From Hamiltosporidium tvaerminnensis (Eukaryota; Microsporidia; Dubosqiidae), in the NCBI GenBank assembly GCA_022605425.2, contig CM061254.1, forward strand, positions 124,001-188,000: a stretch of 64,000 nt of DNA, in the 5' to 3' direction. A model generated the notes under the pieces. It was not told where the DNA came from, did no database searches, and saw nothing but the letters and a program-made list of their open reading frames with translations. The translations under genes were made by a program, and so were the position numbers. How positions within the stretch are numbered: position 1 is the first letter of the stretch; each line of letters begins with the position of its first letter. Below, one piece after another: positions 10,256 to 20,445 of the stretch.

Positions 10256-10760
10256 TACTAAGTGGCGCTAGAGCTCTGATGAGCATGGACCTCTTTAACT
10301 ATCTTTCTCCATTCTTCTCTATCTTGTGCCTTTGTCTTCCATTGCCTCACATTATGTATTCTCAGATTTTTTTGCGCAAAATCTATTCATATTTTTTGTG
10401 GCCTACACATCTTCTTTTTCTATTGGTTTTATAGTAGACTTGACTTACACCTCAATCAGTTGGACCTACTACATGTCCTAGCCACCTTACCTTCCTTTTT
10501 TATTTGGCTACCCAACTTTAATTCACGTTAGAGATGATGGATTTCTTGGCTCCTTCACATTTTAAATTCATTTTTGATGGTTTTGGACCCGTATATTTCA
10601 GGATTTATCATTATTTTTCGTGTGTTTAAGAGTATTTCATATCTTTTTGTCATTACCCAAGTCTCAGCTCCATGGAATAAAATATGTCTTTTGATGGTTC
10701 TATATTTACATTTTTTTGTATTTTTACTTATTATCTTGAGTTGATTAAGTTATGCAGTAT
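10256..10760 (-). mobile_element. Decayed arthropod-type LINE, 3' end of the RT gene
   Basis: Read on the minus strand this shows the ordered C-terminal landmarks of a large group of animal non-LTR retrotransposon proteins. HGAETWVMTKR is near 10670, then VRWLGHVV near 10480, RPQKI-stop-ID near 10390, and WKTKAQDREEWRKIVKEV near 10300, ending SSSAT-stop near 10257. The matching family motifs are YGAETW, RWLGHV, GRPKxRW-D and WRxxAxDRxxWRxIV. These motifs come after the reverse transcriptase domain and are familiar from insect elements. Several in-frame stops (TGA, TAA) and at least one frameshift between RWLGHV and the last block show it is dead. The fragment is 5'-truncated at about 10760, as is usual for LINEs. 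Its presence in a parasite genome suggests past transfer from an arthropod host. Confidence 0.75.
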
Positions 10761-12723
10761 AAAGTAAACCCTTTTCCCATTTTATCTCTCTCTTTTAAAT
10801 ATATAGGAAGACTAAATCATAATAGTTTTGTAAAATAATATTTTGAGATATTTTATGAACAAATAAAGCTAATATAAACTTGTCATGTGTCAAAATACAG
10901 TATATTTTTGCTTTAATGTTTTATTTGTTGATAATTCTACAATTTTTATCTTTATTTTAACCATACCTTCACATGTATATAAATACTTTACCTTTAAAAA
11001 ACCGAAATTTAATTTAATTTGTATGTAAAATTATAGTTTATTTTTTTTCAGTGATAAAATTATGAATTAAATATTATTTAAGTATTTCAAATTTTACACG
11101 ATATAATCTCTATTTGTGTGTAATTTAGGATCAATTCTAGAATATTTGTTGATTATTAACTGATTTTGAATTTGTAATTCCAGTTCAAATAAGAAATATT
11201 GAGAAATTACTTTGTATGGTTTTAGAACACTATAGCTTAGTTAAATACAAATATTGCTAGAAAAATAAAGTAGACAGTTTAGAATATAATATTAACAACC
11301 GCTTTTACAGTGAGAATCTATTTAAGAGCACAAATTGATTAGACCCGGGGATTTTCTTCGTTTAAAACATCATTTATATAATTCAGTTAGTTCTTGCGAC
11401 GAAGACGTTAACGACTCACCTATAAATGTTTAATTAGTAAAAAAAATGCAAGGCATAATATTTGTGCTTCGATTAGCACATGACTCTTCTGATTCTTTTA
11501 TAAATCTTACACAAACAATAATAGTGAGTAGAGAATGAAACGCTTAAAATGTTTAATTGTCCAAAAAAAATATTTGAAATAAATATTATGGAATATCCTT
11601 TCTAGATTATACTATAAAGCAAGAATAACATCATAAATTTATTTTTTTACGATTCTAAAGTTTTCATTTTTTAAAGAAAAATAATTTAAATATATTTGTT
11701 CGACTTTTTTTAACAGCAGTTCTACTTATACATTAATAATTTTATGATAAAATAGCAAAGTTTTTTTGGTTTCTTGTGTGCGATTTATTTATATTTTCAA
11801 TATTAATTGCTTAAAACGATTATTGCTTGCATAGCTCTATGAAATTTCATCCCTGATAAAATCAAAATATTTTCAATAAAAATGACTATGAAAGTATAAA
11901 TAAGTTTCTAATATGGTTTTTTAAAAATGTAAGTTTGTTTCTGACAAAGAAAAATCTTCAAGTGAATGAATGCTGACAAAAAACTAAGAAAAAAATATGA
12001 AAATAGATCATGATCTTGATTGGACAAAAAAAGCCCGTTAAAACTAATATAAATTTATACCAGATGAAACATAATAGAAGAAATATGATAAAAAAATGTA
12101 TTCTAGAATTTTACATGCATCTGCTCAAGAACAGCTAGAGCGCAAATATAAAAGACATAAAAAATATACGAGCAAACAGATTATGAGAAACTATAAAAGC
12201 AGGAATACTATAACAACCTTATACAATTGAGCTACTGTCTTTCATAGAATAATCTAATGTATTTTTTTCGTTGAAAGTAAAATTAAGTTTCTGTCTCGAT
12301 CTTAATAGCAAGTTATAGTATATTATGATTGAAGAAAAATTAGTTCTATAAGATGAAGAATTCTTATTTAATCACAAAGGAAATTTATATTTATTACTAA
12401 ATAGATCGCCATTGTTACGTTTGAAACTTATATTTGTTCCTTACATAGCATATGGGTGAAAAACTTGGAGTATTGCACAAAGTTCTTTTAAAACACAATT
12501 ACTTCATTCTATCTACCGTTAGAAATTGACTAGAAGAATATTTAAATCAGTAAAAGTAGTGCGAATTATATTTTTTATGATTCTATCTAACAACTTAATT
12601 TTCTATAGACTTTTTTTGGAATATTTAATATTTTATAACTTTCTTTATTGTATCATCCTGCGAAACAATAGTTTTAACTTTTAGATCAAAATTTTTCCAG
12701 CGGGTGCACATGTTATATTGTTT
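10761..12723. other. AT-rich spacer
   Basis: No gene supported. A 44-codon run from an ATG near 12096 (ERKYKRHKKYTSKQ) is open but lacks other support. Confidence 0.4.
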
Positions 12724-12921
12724 TTATGGCCTAGTGACAGTTCTCAGTTCAACATAGATAACTTCTCCCGTTAAGATGCCATCGGCTTCCCCTTCAATAT
12801 TTGTATACCAAAGCTTTTCATACAAAAGACACGTAGGAGCATTAGTTGGGATATTTGGCTGACATGTGAATTTATGTTCGATACAGAAGTTTGATCGCAG
12901 ATAAAAACTCAACCCTGTCAT
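12724..12921 (-). pseudogene. Coding-like island of unknown origin (65 codons)
   Basis: This short minus-strand frame has higher G+C and a balanced amino-acid mix (for example GEADGILTGEVIYVELRTV, plus three Cys), unlike chance frames in this DNA, which are Lys/Asn/Ile/Phe-rich. It has no CCC motif and no neighbours. I cannot name it. It may be an exon-size remnant of a mobile element, or a true small gene. Confidence 0.3.
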
Positions 12922-13427
12922 TCCAAAATCAATAGAAACTCCTATTATGTTACACTTTCAGAACCGAATAAACTTCCAGTTAAAATAAACCTAGGCAACA
13001 ATTATTGTCGTATTTAAAGCCCATTTTGGCATTATTTTTTTTAGTAAGTAATGGATAAAGTGAGTTATGTGCAGCACAATTATTCATAAAATTAAAAATA
13101 TATAATTTATGTAGGTAATATAGATAATACTATCCAAAGATCTTGTTCAGATCATTTTGTTTTATGATTTTATTTCTAAACTTATCAAATATAAACTAAG
13201 CCATATATTTTCAACTTTCTAAATGACAAATTTCTGTCTAAAACCAGCATTTCGTATCTTCGAACTTTTTCTTCATTATTTTGGTTTATCAGTTCAAAAT
13301 TAAAAATATATGGTAATTTCTAGAATAACGGCCATTAATTTGTAAAAAATAAATTAAAAAAAGAAAATTTTTGATTAAAATATTAATTAAAAATTAATAA
13401 TACATCGAATATTTACACCTTATAGAA
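12922..13427. other. Spacer before the LRR gene
   Basis: AT-rich, no feature seen. Confidence 0.5.
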
Positions 13428-13970
13428 ATGTATTTTGGAAAAAAGTTACTCGTATGCAAAAACTCTTTGAAATATAAAAATTTCAGAAGTTGTATATTCA
13501 TAATAATAATTTCGAAGTTTCTCCGAACAAATAACTGTATTTCCATTATTGTTGATTTCGAAAACTACACACCAGAGCAAGCCTGTTTTATTGACCCTTT
13601 GATTTCCTATGATAAAAATATAGACTCTGAGGGCTGAATTACCGATTTCAAACAGACAAAGTCTAGGTTTTTACCTGCTATACACCGTTCCAAAGCCTCT
13701 ATTCGACAAGATTATTGCAAACTACCTATTAAAAAAAGGTTATATAATTCTATAAATGATCCAAGCAGTCCTTATTTAGATGATATCGGAACATGTCTCA
13801 ACACGGGTGGTGTTTTAAACTCAGAAAGTGATACCATTGAGAAGAATATCGAAGGATGCACATCATTCAATACCGAGTTAGATGTCAGCGGAGAAAAACA
13901 AGCTTTTGAAGCGAGTGCATCATCTCGAGAACCAATAGATATTGTTACATTTGATTATTCCGATTCATTC
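13428..13970 (+). pseudogene. N-terminal part of LRR gene, cut by one TGA
   Basis: The frame starting with the ATG at 13428 reads 69 codons to a TGA at 13635. It then stays open in the same frame through 13638-13970 and directly into the long LRR frame at 13971. The whole unit, 13428-15926, is 832 codons with one internal stop. The first part has a hydrophobic segment (SCIFIIIISKFL, about residues 26-37) followed by NNCISIIVDFEN. This resembles the ACLQIEISFSNE that follows the hydrophobic segment of the 893-aa LRR protein at 55527, so 13428 is a credible original start. After the TGA come PIKKRLYN and an acidic, Ser-rich stretch. Either the gene is freshly broken, it restarts downstream, the stop is read through, or the base call is wrong. 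Confidence 0.6.
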
Positions 13971-15926
13971 ATGATTCGATCCAAGTATTTAGATGAATTA
14001 GAAAAGACTGAAAAATACCAAATAAAGCTTAATATAAGAGACATTACAAAAAGCGAAGTAGATAGTCATATTTTTAGAGAATGTATGAATGTTTTAGAGA
14101 ATGGATGGAATCTGGATTTTCTTGGTATAAAAAAAGAGGAGTTTTTAACCTTAATTTGGCTTCTGTATGATCTTAGGTGCTACACAGAATCCGATGCTTT
14201 GTTTATATTGTATAAAAACCTACTTTCTTTACTTTTGATTTATTTATCAAATTCAACTTTGCCTGGGGAATTAAATTTATTCTACGCCGATTTTATGAAT
14301 CATAATAAATATTTTTTACCATTCATCTTTATACTTTATGATAATATCTATGTAAAATATGATTCTAAAACTAAAGAATTGAGTTTAATTGAGGAAAAAA
14401 AGAAAATGATGTACACTTCTTTTGAGGAACAAGATATAGATGAAATTATAATCAGGACTACGCCTATAGTTTTGGAATTGATTAATAAAGAAAATTCTAA
14501 GGATAAATTAGTATTATTGAATTTTATAGCTTGCTCGTACCGAATAAAAGGTATTAAAATATCCAATAAAGATATGTATTACACCGAACGCAAAGATCTG
14601 AATCATGCAAGTAAAATTATGAATGCAAATTCAATAATTGATAAAATGAATACAAGTTATGTTCAGGTTTTTACTACCACAGAGATTACAGAAAGTGATG
14701 ATATAATTTCTATTGAATTTGAAAATATTGTCATTTCGAATAGCGATAATGATTTTTTAATAGATCGTAAAAATTTAGAATCGCTAATTTTAGTACGATG
14801 TAACATCCCGAATACAAACTTTTTGCGTCGATTATCATCTTACTTCCCCAAACTAAGAAATCTGTACCTTGTTGGATTTATATTAAATAATAAATTTTTT
14901 CGTTATTTGCATGTTATGAAGATTGAATGTTTAGATATTTCCTTTTGTAAGTATAAAGGAAATCCAGCAGGTTTAAACCCTCAAAAGCACGAGAAGTTGA
15001 AAGAACTCAGAGCAAACTACACCCAAATAAATTACAAGATTCTAAATTCTATTATGCTATGCAATGCTTTAGAGGTTTTACATATTAGAGGATTTAGTTC
15101 TGTACGATTTATACATTTTGAGGATTGCAAAAACTGGCAGAAGACATTTCGTTCTTTGGATCTATCGTTTTGCCAAATAAACAGTGTTTATATGGATTTC
15201 TTTTCTACCGATATAAAAGCCGAAAACCTATTTTTAGATCAGTTTTATAAAATTGATTGTTTTAAGAAAATTTTGAATCAAAAATCATTACATACCAGCA
15301 CAAAAAAATTGACTTTATCAAATAATTTAATGTCAGAAGATATATTTTCTTACTTAGCTGCTTTCGAAGTACTTGAATACTTAAATTTATCTTTTTTGAA
15401 ATGTAATTCCGTAAATTTTTTAAATTCTGATTATAAATTCAAAAGTAAGTTACTTTATCTAGATCTTTCAGGAAATGAGCTGCAAAAAACGAATTTTTCT
15501 TTTATAAATCAATTTGATTACCTATCTAGACTTGATTTGTCTGATTGTAAACTCAAGTGTGAGTTTATGAGCTATTTAACTAATTCTCTTCTTATCGCTT
15601 CATTAAAAGTAATAAATTTATCTGGAAATATACTTTGTTCATCTGATATTTCTAGAGTATGCTTGCTTGAAAATCTTATCCATCTTGTTATTACTTTAGA
15701 TAATAAAGTGTTTTCTGAATTTTTAAAAGAATACGGAGTTTTAGAATGTCTAAGTTTAGAAACAATCGTTCTGATTAATACAAATGTTAATGCAGACATA
15801 AAAAAATTTATAATTTCACAGCCTTCATTAAAAAATGTTAGATTAAGAGGATGTATGACGGAACCTAATTATCTGACAATGAATTCCAATGTAAGTCCTG
15901 ATTTTTTTAAAACTATTGTTTGCTGA
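13971..15926 (+). CDS. Leucine-rich repeat protein (651-aa open part)
   Basis: The open part begins within a region alignable to the LRR protein at 55527. Here it is FDYSDSFMIRSKYLDELEK, there FEYSDKFCIQSKYFNKYMN. A helical region of about 100 residues follows, with the shared pattern of a sequence such as LLYDLRCYTESDALFILYKNL. From about residue 230 to the end it is a series of irregular LRRs (LRNLYLVGFILNNKFF, LEVLHIRGF, FRSLDLSFCQINSVYM, LLYLDLSGNELQK, SRLDLSDCKLKC, LKVINLSGNILCS). LRRs form a curved protein-binding surface; the partner is unknown. ATG 13971 is only the first Met after the upstream TGA, so the true protein probably began at 13428. If translation restarts here the product lacks the N-terminal hydrophobic segment and would stay cytosolic. 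Confidence 0.7.
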   Translation: MIRSKYLDELEKTEKYQIKLNIRDITKSEVDSHIFRECMNVLENGWNLDFLGIKKEEFLTLIWLLYDLRCYTESDALFILYKNLLSLLLIYLSNSTLPGELNLFYADFMNHNKYFLPFIFILYDNIYVKYDSKTKELSLIEEKKKMMYTSFEEQDIDEIIIRTTPIVLELINKENSKDKLVLLNFIACSYRIKGIKISNKDMYYTERKDLNHASKIMNANSIIDKMNTSYVQVFTTTEITESDDIISIEFENIVISNSDNDFLIDRKNLESLILVRCNIPNTNFLRRLSSYFPKLRNLYLVGFILNNKFFRYLHVMKIECLDISFCKYKGNPAGLNPQKHEKLKELRANYTQINYKILNSIMLCNALEVLHIRGFSSVRFIHFEDCKNWQKTFRSLDLSFCQINSVYMDFFSTDIKAENLFLDQFYKIDCFKKILNQKSLHTSTKKLTLSNNLMSEDIFSYLAAFEVLEYLNLSFLKCNSVNFLNSDYKFKSKLLYLDLSGNELQKTNFSFINQFDYLSRLDLSDCKLKCEFMSYLTNSLLIASLKVINLSGNILCSSDISRVCLLENLIHLVITLDNKVFSEFLKEYGVLECLSLETIVLINTNVNADIKKFIISQPSLKNVRLRGCMTEPNYLTMNSNVSPDFFKTIVC

Positions 15927-16860
15927 ATCTATTCGATCTTTAAGTAATGAATGATTTTTTAGAAATAAAAATTAAGTTATAGCTTAAGAAATTAGTGTGT
16001 TTTTAATTTAATCACTTCTAGTGATGTTCTAATAATAAATCAAAATTAAATGATTCTATATTTGGCTCCAACGTATAATTTAGTTAGTTTTTTTAATCCT
16101 AATTTTTTTGGTTTATATCAAAAACGTGAACATTAAATAAATTATATGAGAAGAATAAATAGAGCAATTTTTATTCAATAATTACTTTTTTATTTCATTC
16201 CTTGTTTAATCTGTTATAACTTTGGACTATAAAAGATCGGCCGATAGATCCAGTGTCGTTTATATTTCACTAAAATATACAATGACTTTCGAACCGATTA
16301 TACTCGCTGATTGCCAAGCAGTTTGATTTAAATAAGGCCATCCTGTCTCCACCTTGCTTTTAAATTTTACTGCAAGATATTTTTTTGGCAGTAAAAGTCT
16401 AATTAAATCCGAGATAATCAATAAATACAGAAATAGAATTTTTCAAGCTCTATAGGTACTATAATCATATTATAAGCGACACATTATCTTTATTATCACC
16501 ATAATTGATATATTTCTCGATCATAAAATCTATGAAGAATAAAAAGCTAATTATTAAGAAAAATTAGTTTCCTATATGAAATTAGATTTCGATAAAAATT
16601 TATAAAAAAAATCATGACGCATCCAACCAGCATCAGTTTTATCAGAACAATGAAAGATTATAAAATATGTTTTATAAGCGATATTGAAAACCATGTTATA
16701 CAAATAAAATACTAAAAAAAATATCTATAACATAAGAATTTTTCTGACTATTAGAAGATCAAAATGTAAGCCAAGGGCATCAACCATGCAAATTCTTTCT
16801 TTTTATGTTATTTGAATTATCTAATTTAAATATTTCTTAAATCTTCAAAAAAAAAATTGC
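15927..16860. other. AT-rich spacer
   Basis: No gene or repeat seen. The 10 bases before the next ATG are A/T with no CCC motif. Confidence 0.5.
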
Positions 16861-17535
16861 ATGAACAATTTTAAATCTACATGGCGAATATTCAAATATT
16901 CTAAAGAACAACTATCTGAAGATTTATTATCATATTGTGGAAATGATTTGTCTTTGTATTCTCAGACCATATCACATTCACAAATTTATAATTCAGCATC
17001 AAAATCACAAAAATGGCTTCATATATATTCACACTGTGATAAATTACTAGAAGTTTCTATTGATAGTATATTTATAGAAATAAAACTTTTTATAAATACT
17101 ACAACCTATAAAAAACCAAATAATAATTGTAATGAATTATTTTCTATGCCAATATCTTTTACCGCTGATTCTCAACCAATCTCTCAAACAAATTCTCAGT
17201 GTGATTTATCTATTACAACCAAAATTATTCTTTTGGAAAAAATTGCTATTAAAAATACGTATTTATATGTCACTTCCAAAGATACTCATATAGCAATCAA
17301 ACAATCCAATCTTCCTAAAATACAATTAACTTTTTTCAACATTCAAAATGCTCTTTCGTTTTATTCCTTCATAAATAGTAATATTGGTATAAATACATAT
17401 TCGTGTGAAATGCAACAAAAAATAAATCAATTTAAACAGATTGTTGGAAGTCGAGACATCAAAATTATATCTTCGAAAAAAACGATCAAAGAATTAATGT
17501 GTGAATTCAAGAAAATTGTAATTAATAAATTATAA
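16861..17535 (+). CDS. Hypothetical protein (224 aa)
   Basis: I do not recognise it. It is a clean 224-codon frame with a balanced residue mix and none of the long Lys/Asn/Ile runs of chance frames here. There is no signal peptide and no membrane segment, so it is probably cytosolic or nuclear. Residues 1-60 are Ser/Tyr-rich. The middle is beta-strand-like (LLEVSIDSIFIEIKLFI, IILLEKIAIKNTYLYVT). A segment follows reading KIQLTFFNIQNALSFYSFI, which recalls the last strand and closing helix of PH-like folds (a strand, then residues like NxxxAxxFYxxI). The C terminus is Lys-rich (SSKKTIKELMCEFKKIV). The PH-like idea is only a shape resemblance. It stands alone between two spacers, upstream of nothing obvious on its strand. 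Confidence 0.65.
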   Translation: MNNFKSTWRIFKYSKEQLSEDLLSYCGNDLSLYSQTISHSQIYNSASKSQKWLHIYSHCDKLLEVSIDSIFIEIKLFINTTTYKKPNNNCNELFSMPISFTADSQPISQTNSQCDLSITTKIILLEKIAIKNTYLYVTSKDTHIAIKQSNLPKIQLTFFNIQNALSFYSFINSNIGINTYSCEMQQKINQFKQIVGSRDIKIISSKKTIKELMCEFKKIVINKL

Positions 17536-20445
17536 ATTATTAACTAAATTATGCGATTTAATATTTAGTAATATATAGATTTTATATTAGTTACTTTTTG
17601 ATTTTAAATTTACTTTTTTCATCTTGAATTATCTTGGGATTTTTTCGGTTGACTTTTTGATGAGGTTTGATATTTATAACAATATTGAAAGCCGGTAATA
17701 TCACATTGCGCAAATATATTGTAAGTTACTGAAGATAAGTTTATAACTATATTTTTCTAAGCGGAAAAGTTTATAATATGATGTATCTATGTTATTTATA
17801 ATAAGACCTTTGTTAAAATTATTTTTGCAATTCCTAAAGTATATAATAGAAGAACTTTATCAGTTCTTAAATTAAGCATCTCTATTCCTATATTCCTTTT
17901 CAAACCTATAAATTTACACTAGAAATTGTCTCAAACAAATCATTAAAAGAATTTGTACTTTTAATCGTAAATATAAAAATATTTTAAGATTAATCATTAA
18001 ATTAGAAGTAACTTGCGTTTAAAAGTGGTTAAAAAAGTAAAAATTTATCTGAAATTCATTTTTATAAATGAAATATTCGCTTCAGTACTTTTTTTTATGA
18101 AAATACATTAATAATAGAATAATTAGTTTAAGAGATTGAGAAATGTACTGAGTGCATGACTTATATCTCTAGAAACATAAAAAAATCTCTAGTTGGCATC
18201 AAAAAACATAATAAAACAAACTCATTGCAGTAAATTAGTATTTATTTCAAAAATATAAAACGTAAATTGCGATTTTTGTTAATTTGAAATCCCTACAAAT
18301 TTAAATCTGAAAACATCTATAAAATACAACTTACATTTAGTATTTACACATTATAGGCTATTTAAAATGCGTATTATCTCTTTCTTATGATAATAAAATC
18401 AATAAAAAACTTTGGTTTTGTTAATAAACTAGTTAAACTATAAATTATATTGAATTTGGTGAACAATCGATAATTAATGTAAAAAGCTCTTTAGAATCTA
18501 TTTTGTTCGGATAAAATCGTCATAATATTCATTCTGAATTTAAAATTATAAAATTTTGATTTGAGAGGATTATGATTATCTTAATATTACTTTAAAATAT
18601 AAAACTGCTTCAATTATTATATTTTATTTACGATCTAACATTTATATTCGGATTTAAAAAACAGAGTAAAATATTCTATTTTATATTTAAAGAATTTTAA
18701 AAGTATAAATTTACAAATATATAAAAAAATCAATGTTTATACCAGCAGATATAGGTATCTAATTGCAAAACATTTATTCTCTTCCTCAGAGGAATACCTT
18801 TGTATATAATTGAATCGCGTTTTCAAAATTTGATATATAATATTAGAGTAATGCGTTGATTCTTGTTCCAAAAATCGACAGATTTATTACTTATATATTT
18901 TAAAGGGCCCAATTTCTTGCTAAAAATTGCCAATATTAGAGATTAAGGTGTTTCTTTACATATTGTAAAGCGTTAATCGTTAGTTCTTTCTACAAACTTC
19001 TTTACTTTCGATATTATAATATACTTTTTTAGATTTAGTTACCATGAAATTTCTGAAAAAATGCAGTCTATATATTTAATATATGAATTAAAATATCAAT
19101 ATAATTTCGAAATGCATTTTACAATTCTTTTTAATATCCCGCTCCTTTGAAAAATACTTTGTGTTAATATATTTCAGGTTCGAAGAAATTACTTTAAGCT
19201 ATTTTTAATAAATCTAGTTAGATCGTAAGTATAAAAAAATGCACAGAACTATTATTATTTAAACCATAGTAGTTATATGGTAATTAAATTTTGCTAAAAA
19301 AAAGTTTATTTTTCTATTTCTTCGGCCGTTAAGAATATAATATTGTTTATAGAGTTAACCTTGGTCTTTAGAGCGATCGATATCTGATTGATATCGGTAT
19401 ATAAATAGAAACGAAAATAGCTATTACTATAAATCAAGTTTGAAAATTAATTTTCGAATACCCATGATATTCCACTTCAAAATATAGGCTGAAATAAAAA
19501 ATATAATCACAACATATTTTTTATTATCCTTTGGAACAAAAATTGCTATTTAAACAATAAAATTATATACTATAAGTGGAAAAAACTATAGAAATTTCAC
19601 TAAATATTATTCTAGTTAAGAGAAAAAGAATTTTTTATGTACAATATAATATTTTAGTAGCTCTAATAGAATTTATTGTAGAATAGTACGTATTTTTCAA
19701 AAGTTGCTAATGTTATATTTTTTTTTGCAATCCACCAAACTCAAAATTGGCATAAATAATCGTTATTTTTAAATTCCAACTGTATTCCCTGATATATCTA
19801 TATTCAAAAGCTATTCGGCTAAGGACTTTATATAACTTATTTAAAAGAGTCTATCCCCATAGTTTTTAATAATATTAATGGTTTAATAGTCTATCGCTGA
19901 TCTATATTCATCTTGAGCGCCCAGGAAATAGTAGCGTTTCCCCTTACCTTATCGCTAAGAAATAAATATACTTGCGCCGAATATGTCTCTTTGCCTTGCA
20001 TGAAGTCTACTTATACTGTTAAATGCTATACTAACAACTATAATCTGCTACTTGGGATTTCTTAGAATTCAAACGGAAGTTTTTTCAGATATTCAAGATA
20101 CTTAGTCTTTTAACAAAAGTTTACAAGCTAACTTTCCATTTTTTAAAGAGCAACAGACTACAATTTCAGCCAGATTTTTGATTTAGTTACATTAAAACAA
20201 CAATCAAATTTCGTAAAAATTTTCTTTCAAAAACAAATACCCAAAATACATATCGTATTTTGTTCATTTTCACAAACAAACAGACGAACAATTATTTTTA
20301 TATCATTTTAATTAAATAATAAAAATGAATGGATTTTAAGGCGTTATACTCTTAAATAATTAAATTTAATCTAAATATATTTTATTAAAATACTCGCTTA
20401 CTTACGTGGCACTAAAAATCTTAAAATACTCATGCCAAAGTCTAT
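17536..20445. other. 2.9-kb AT-rich spacer
   Basis: No gene, RNA, repeat or retroelement relic recognised. Confidence 0.5.
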
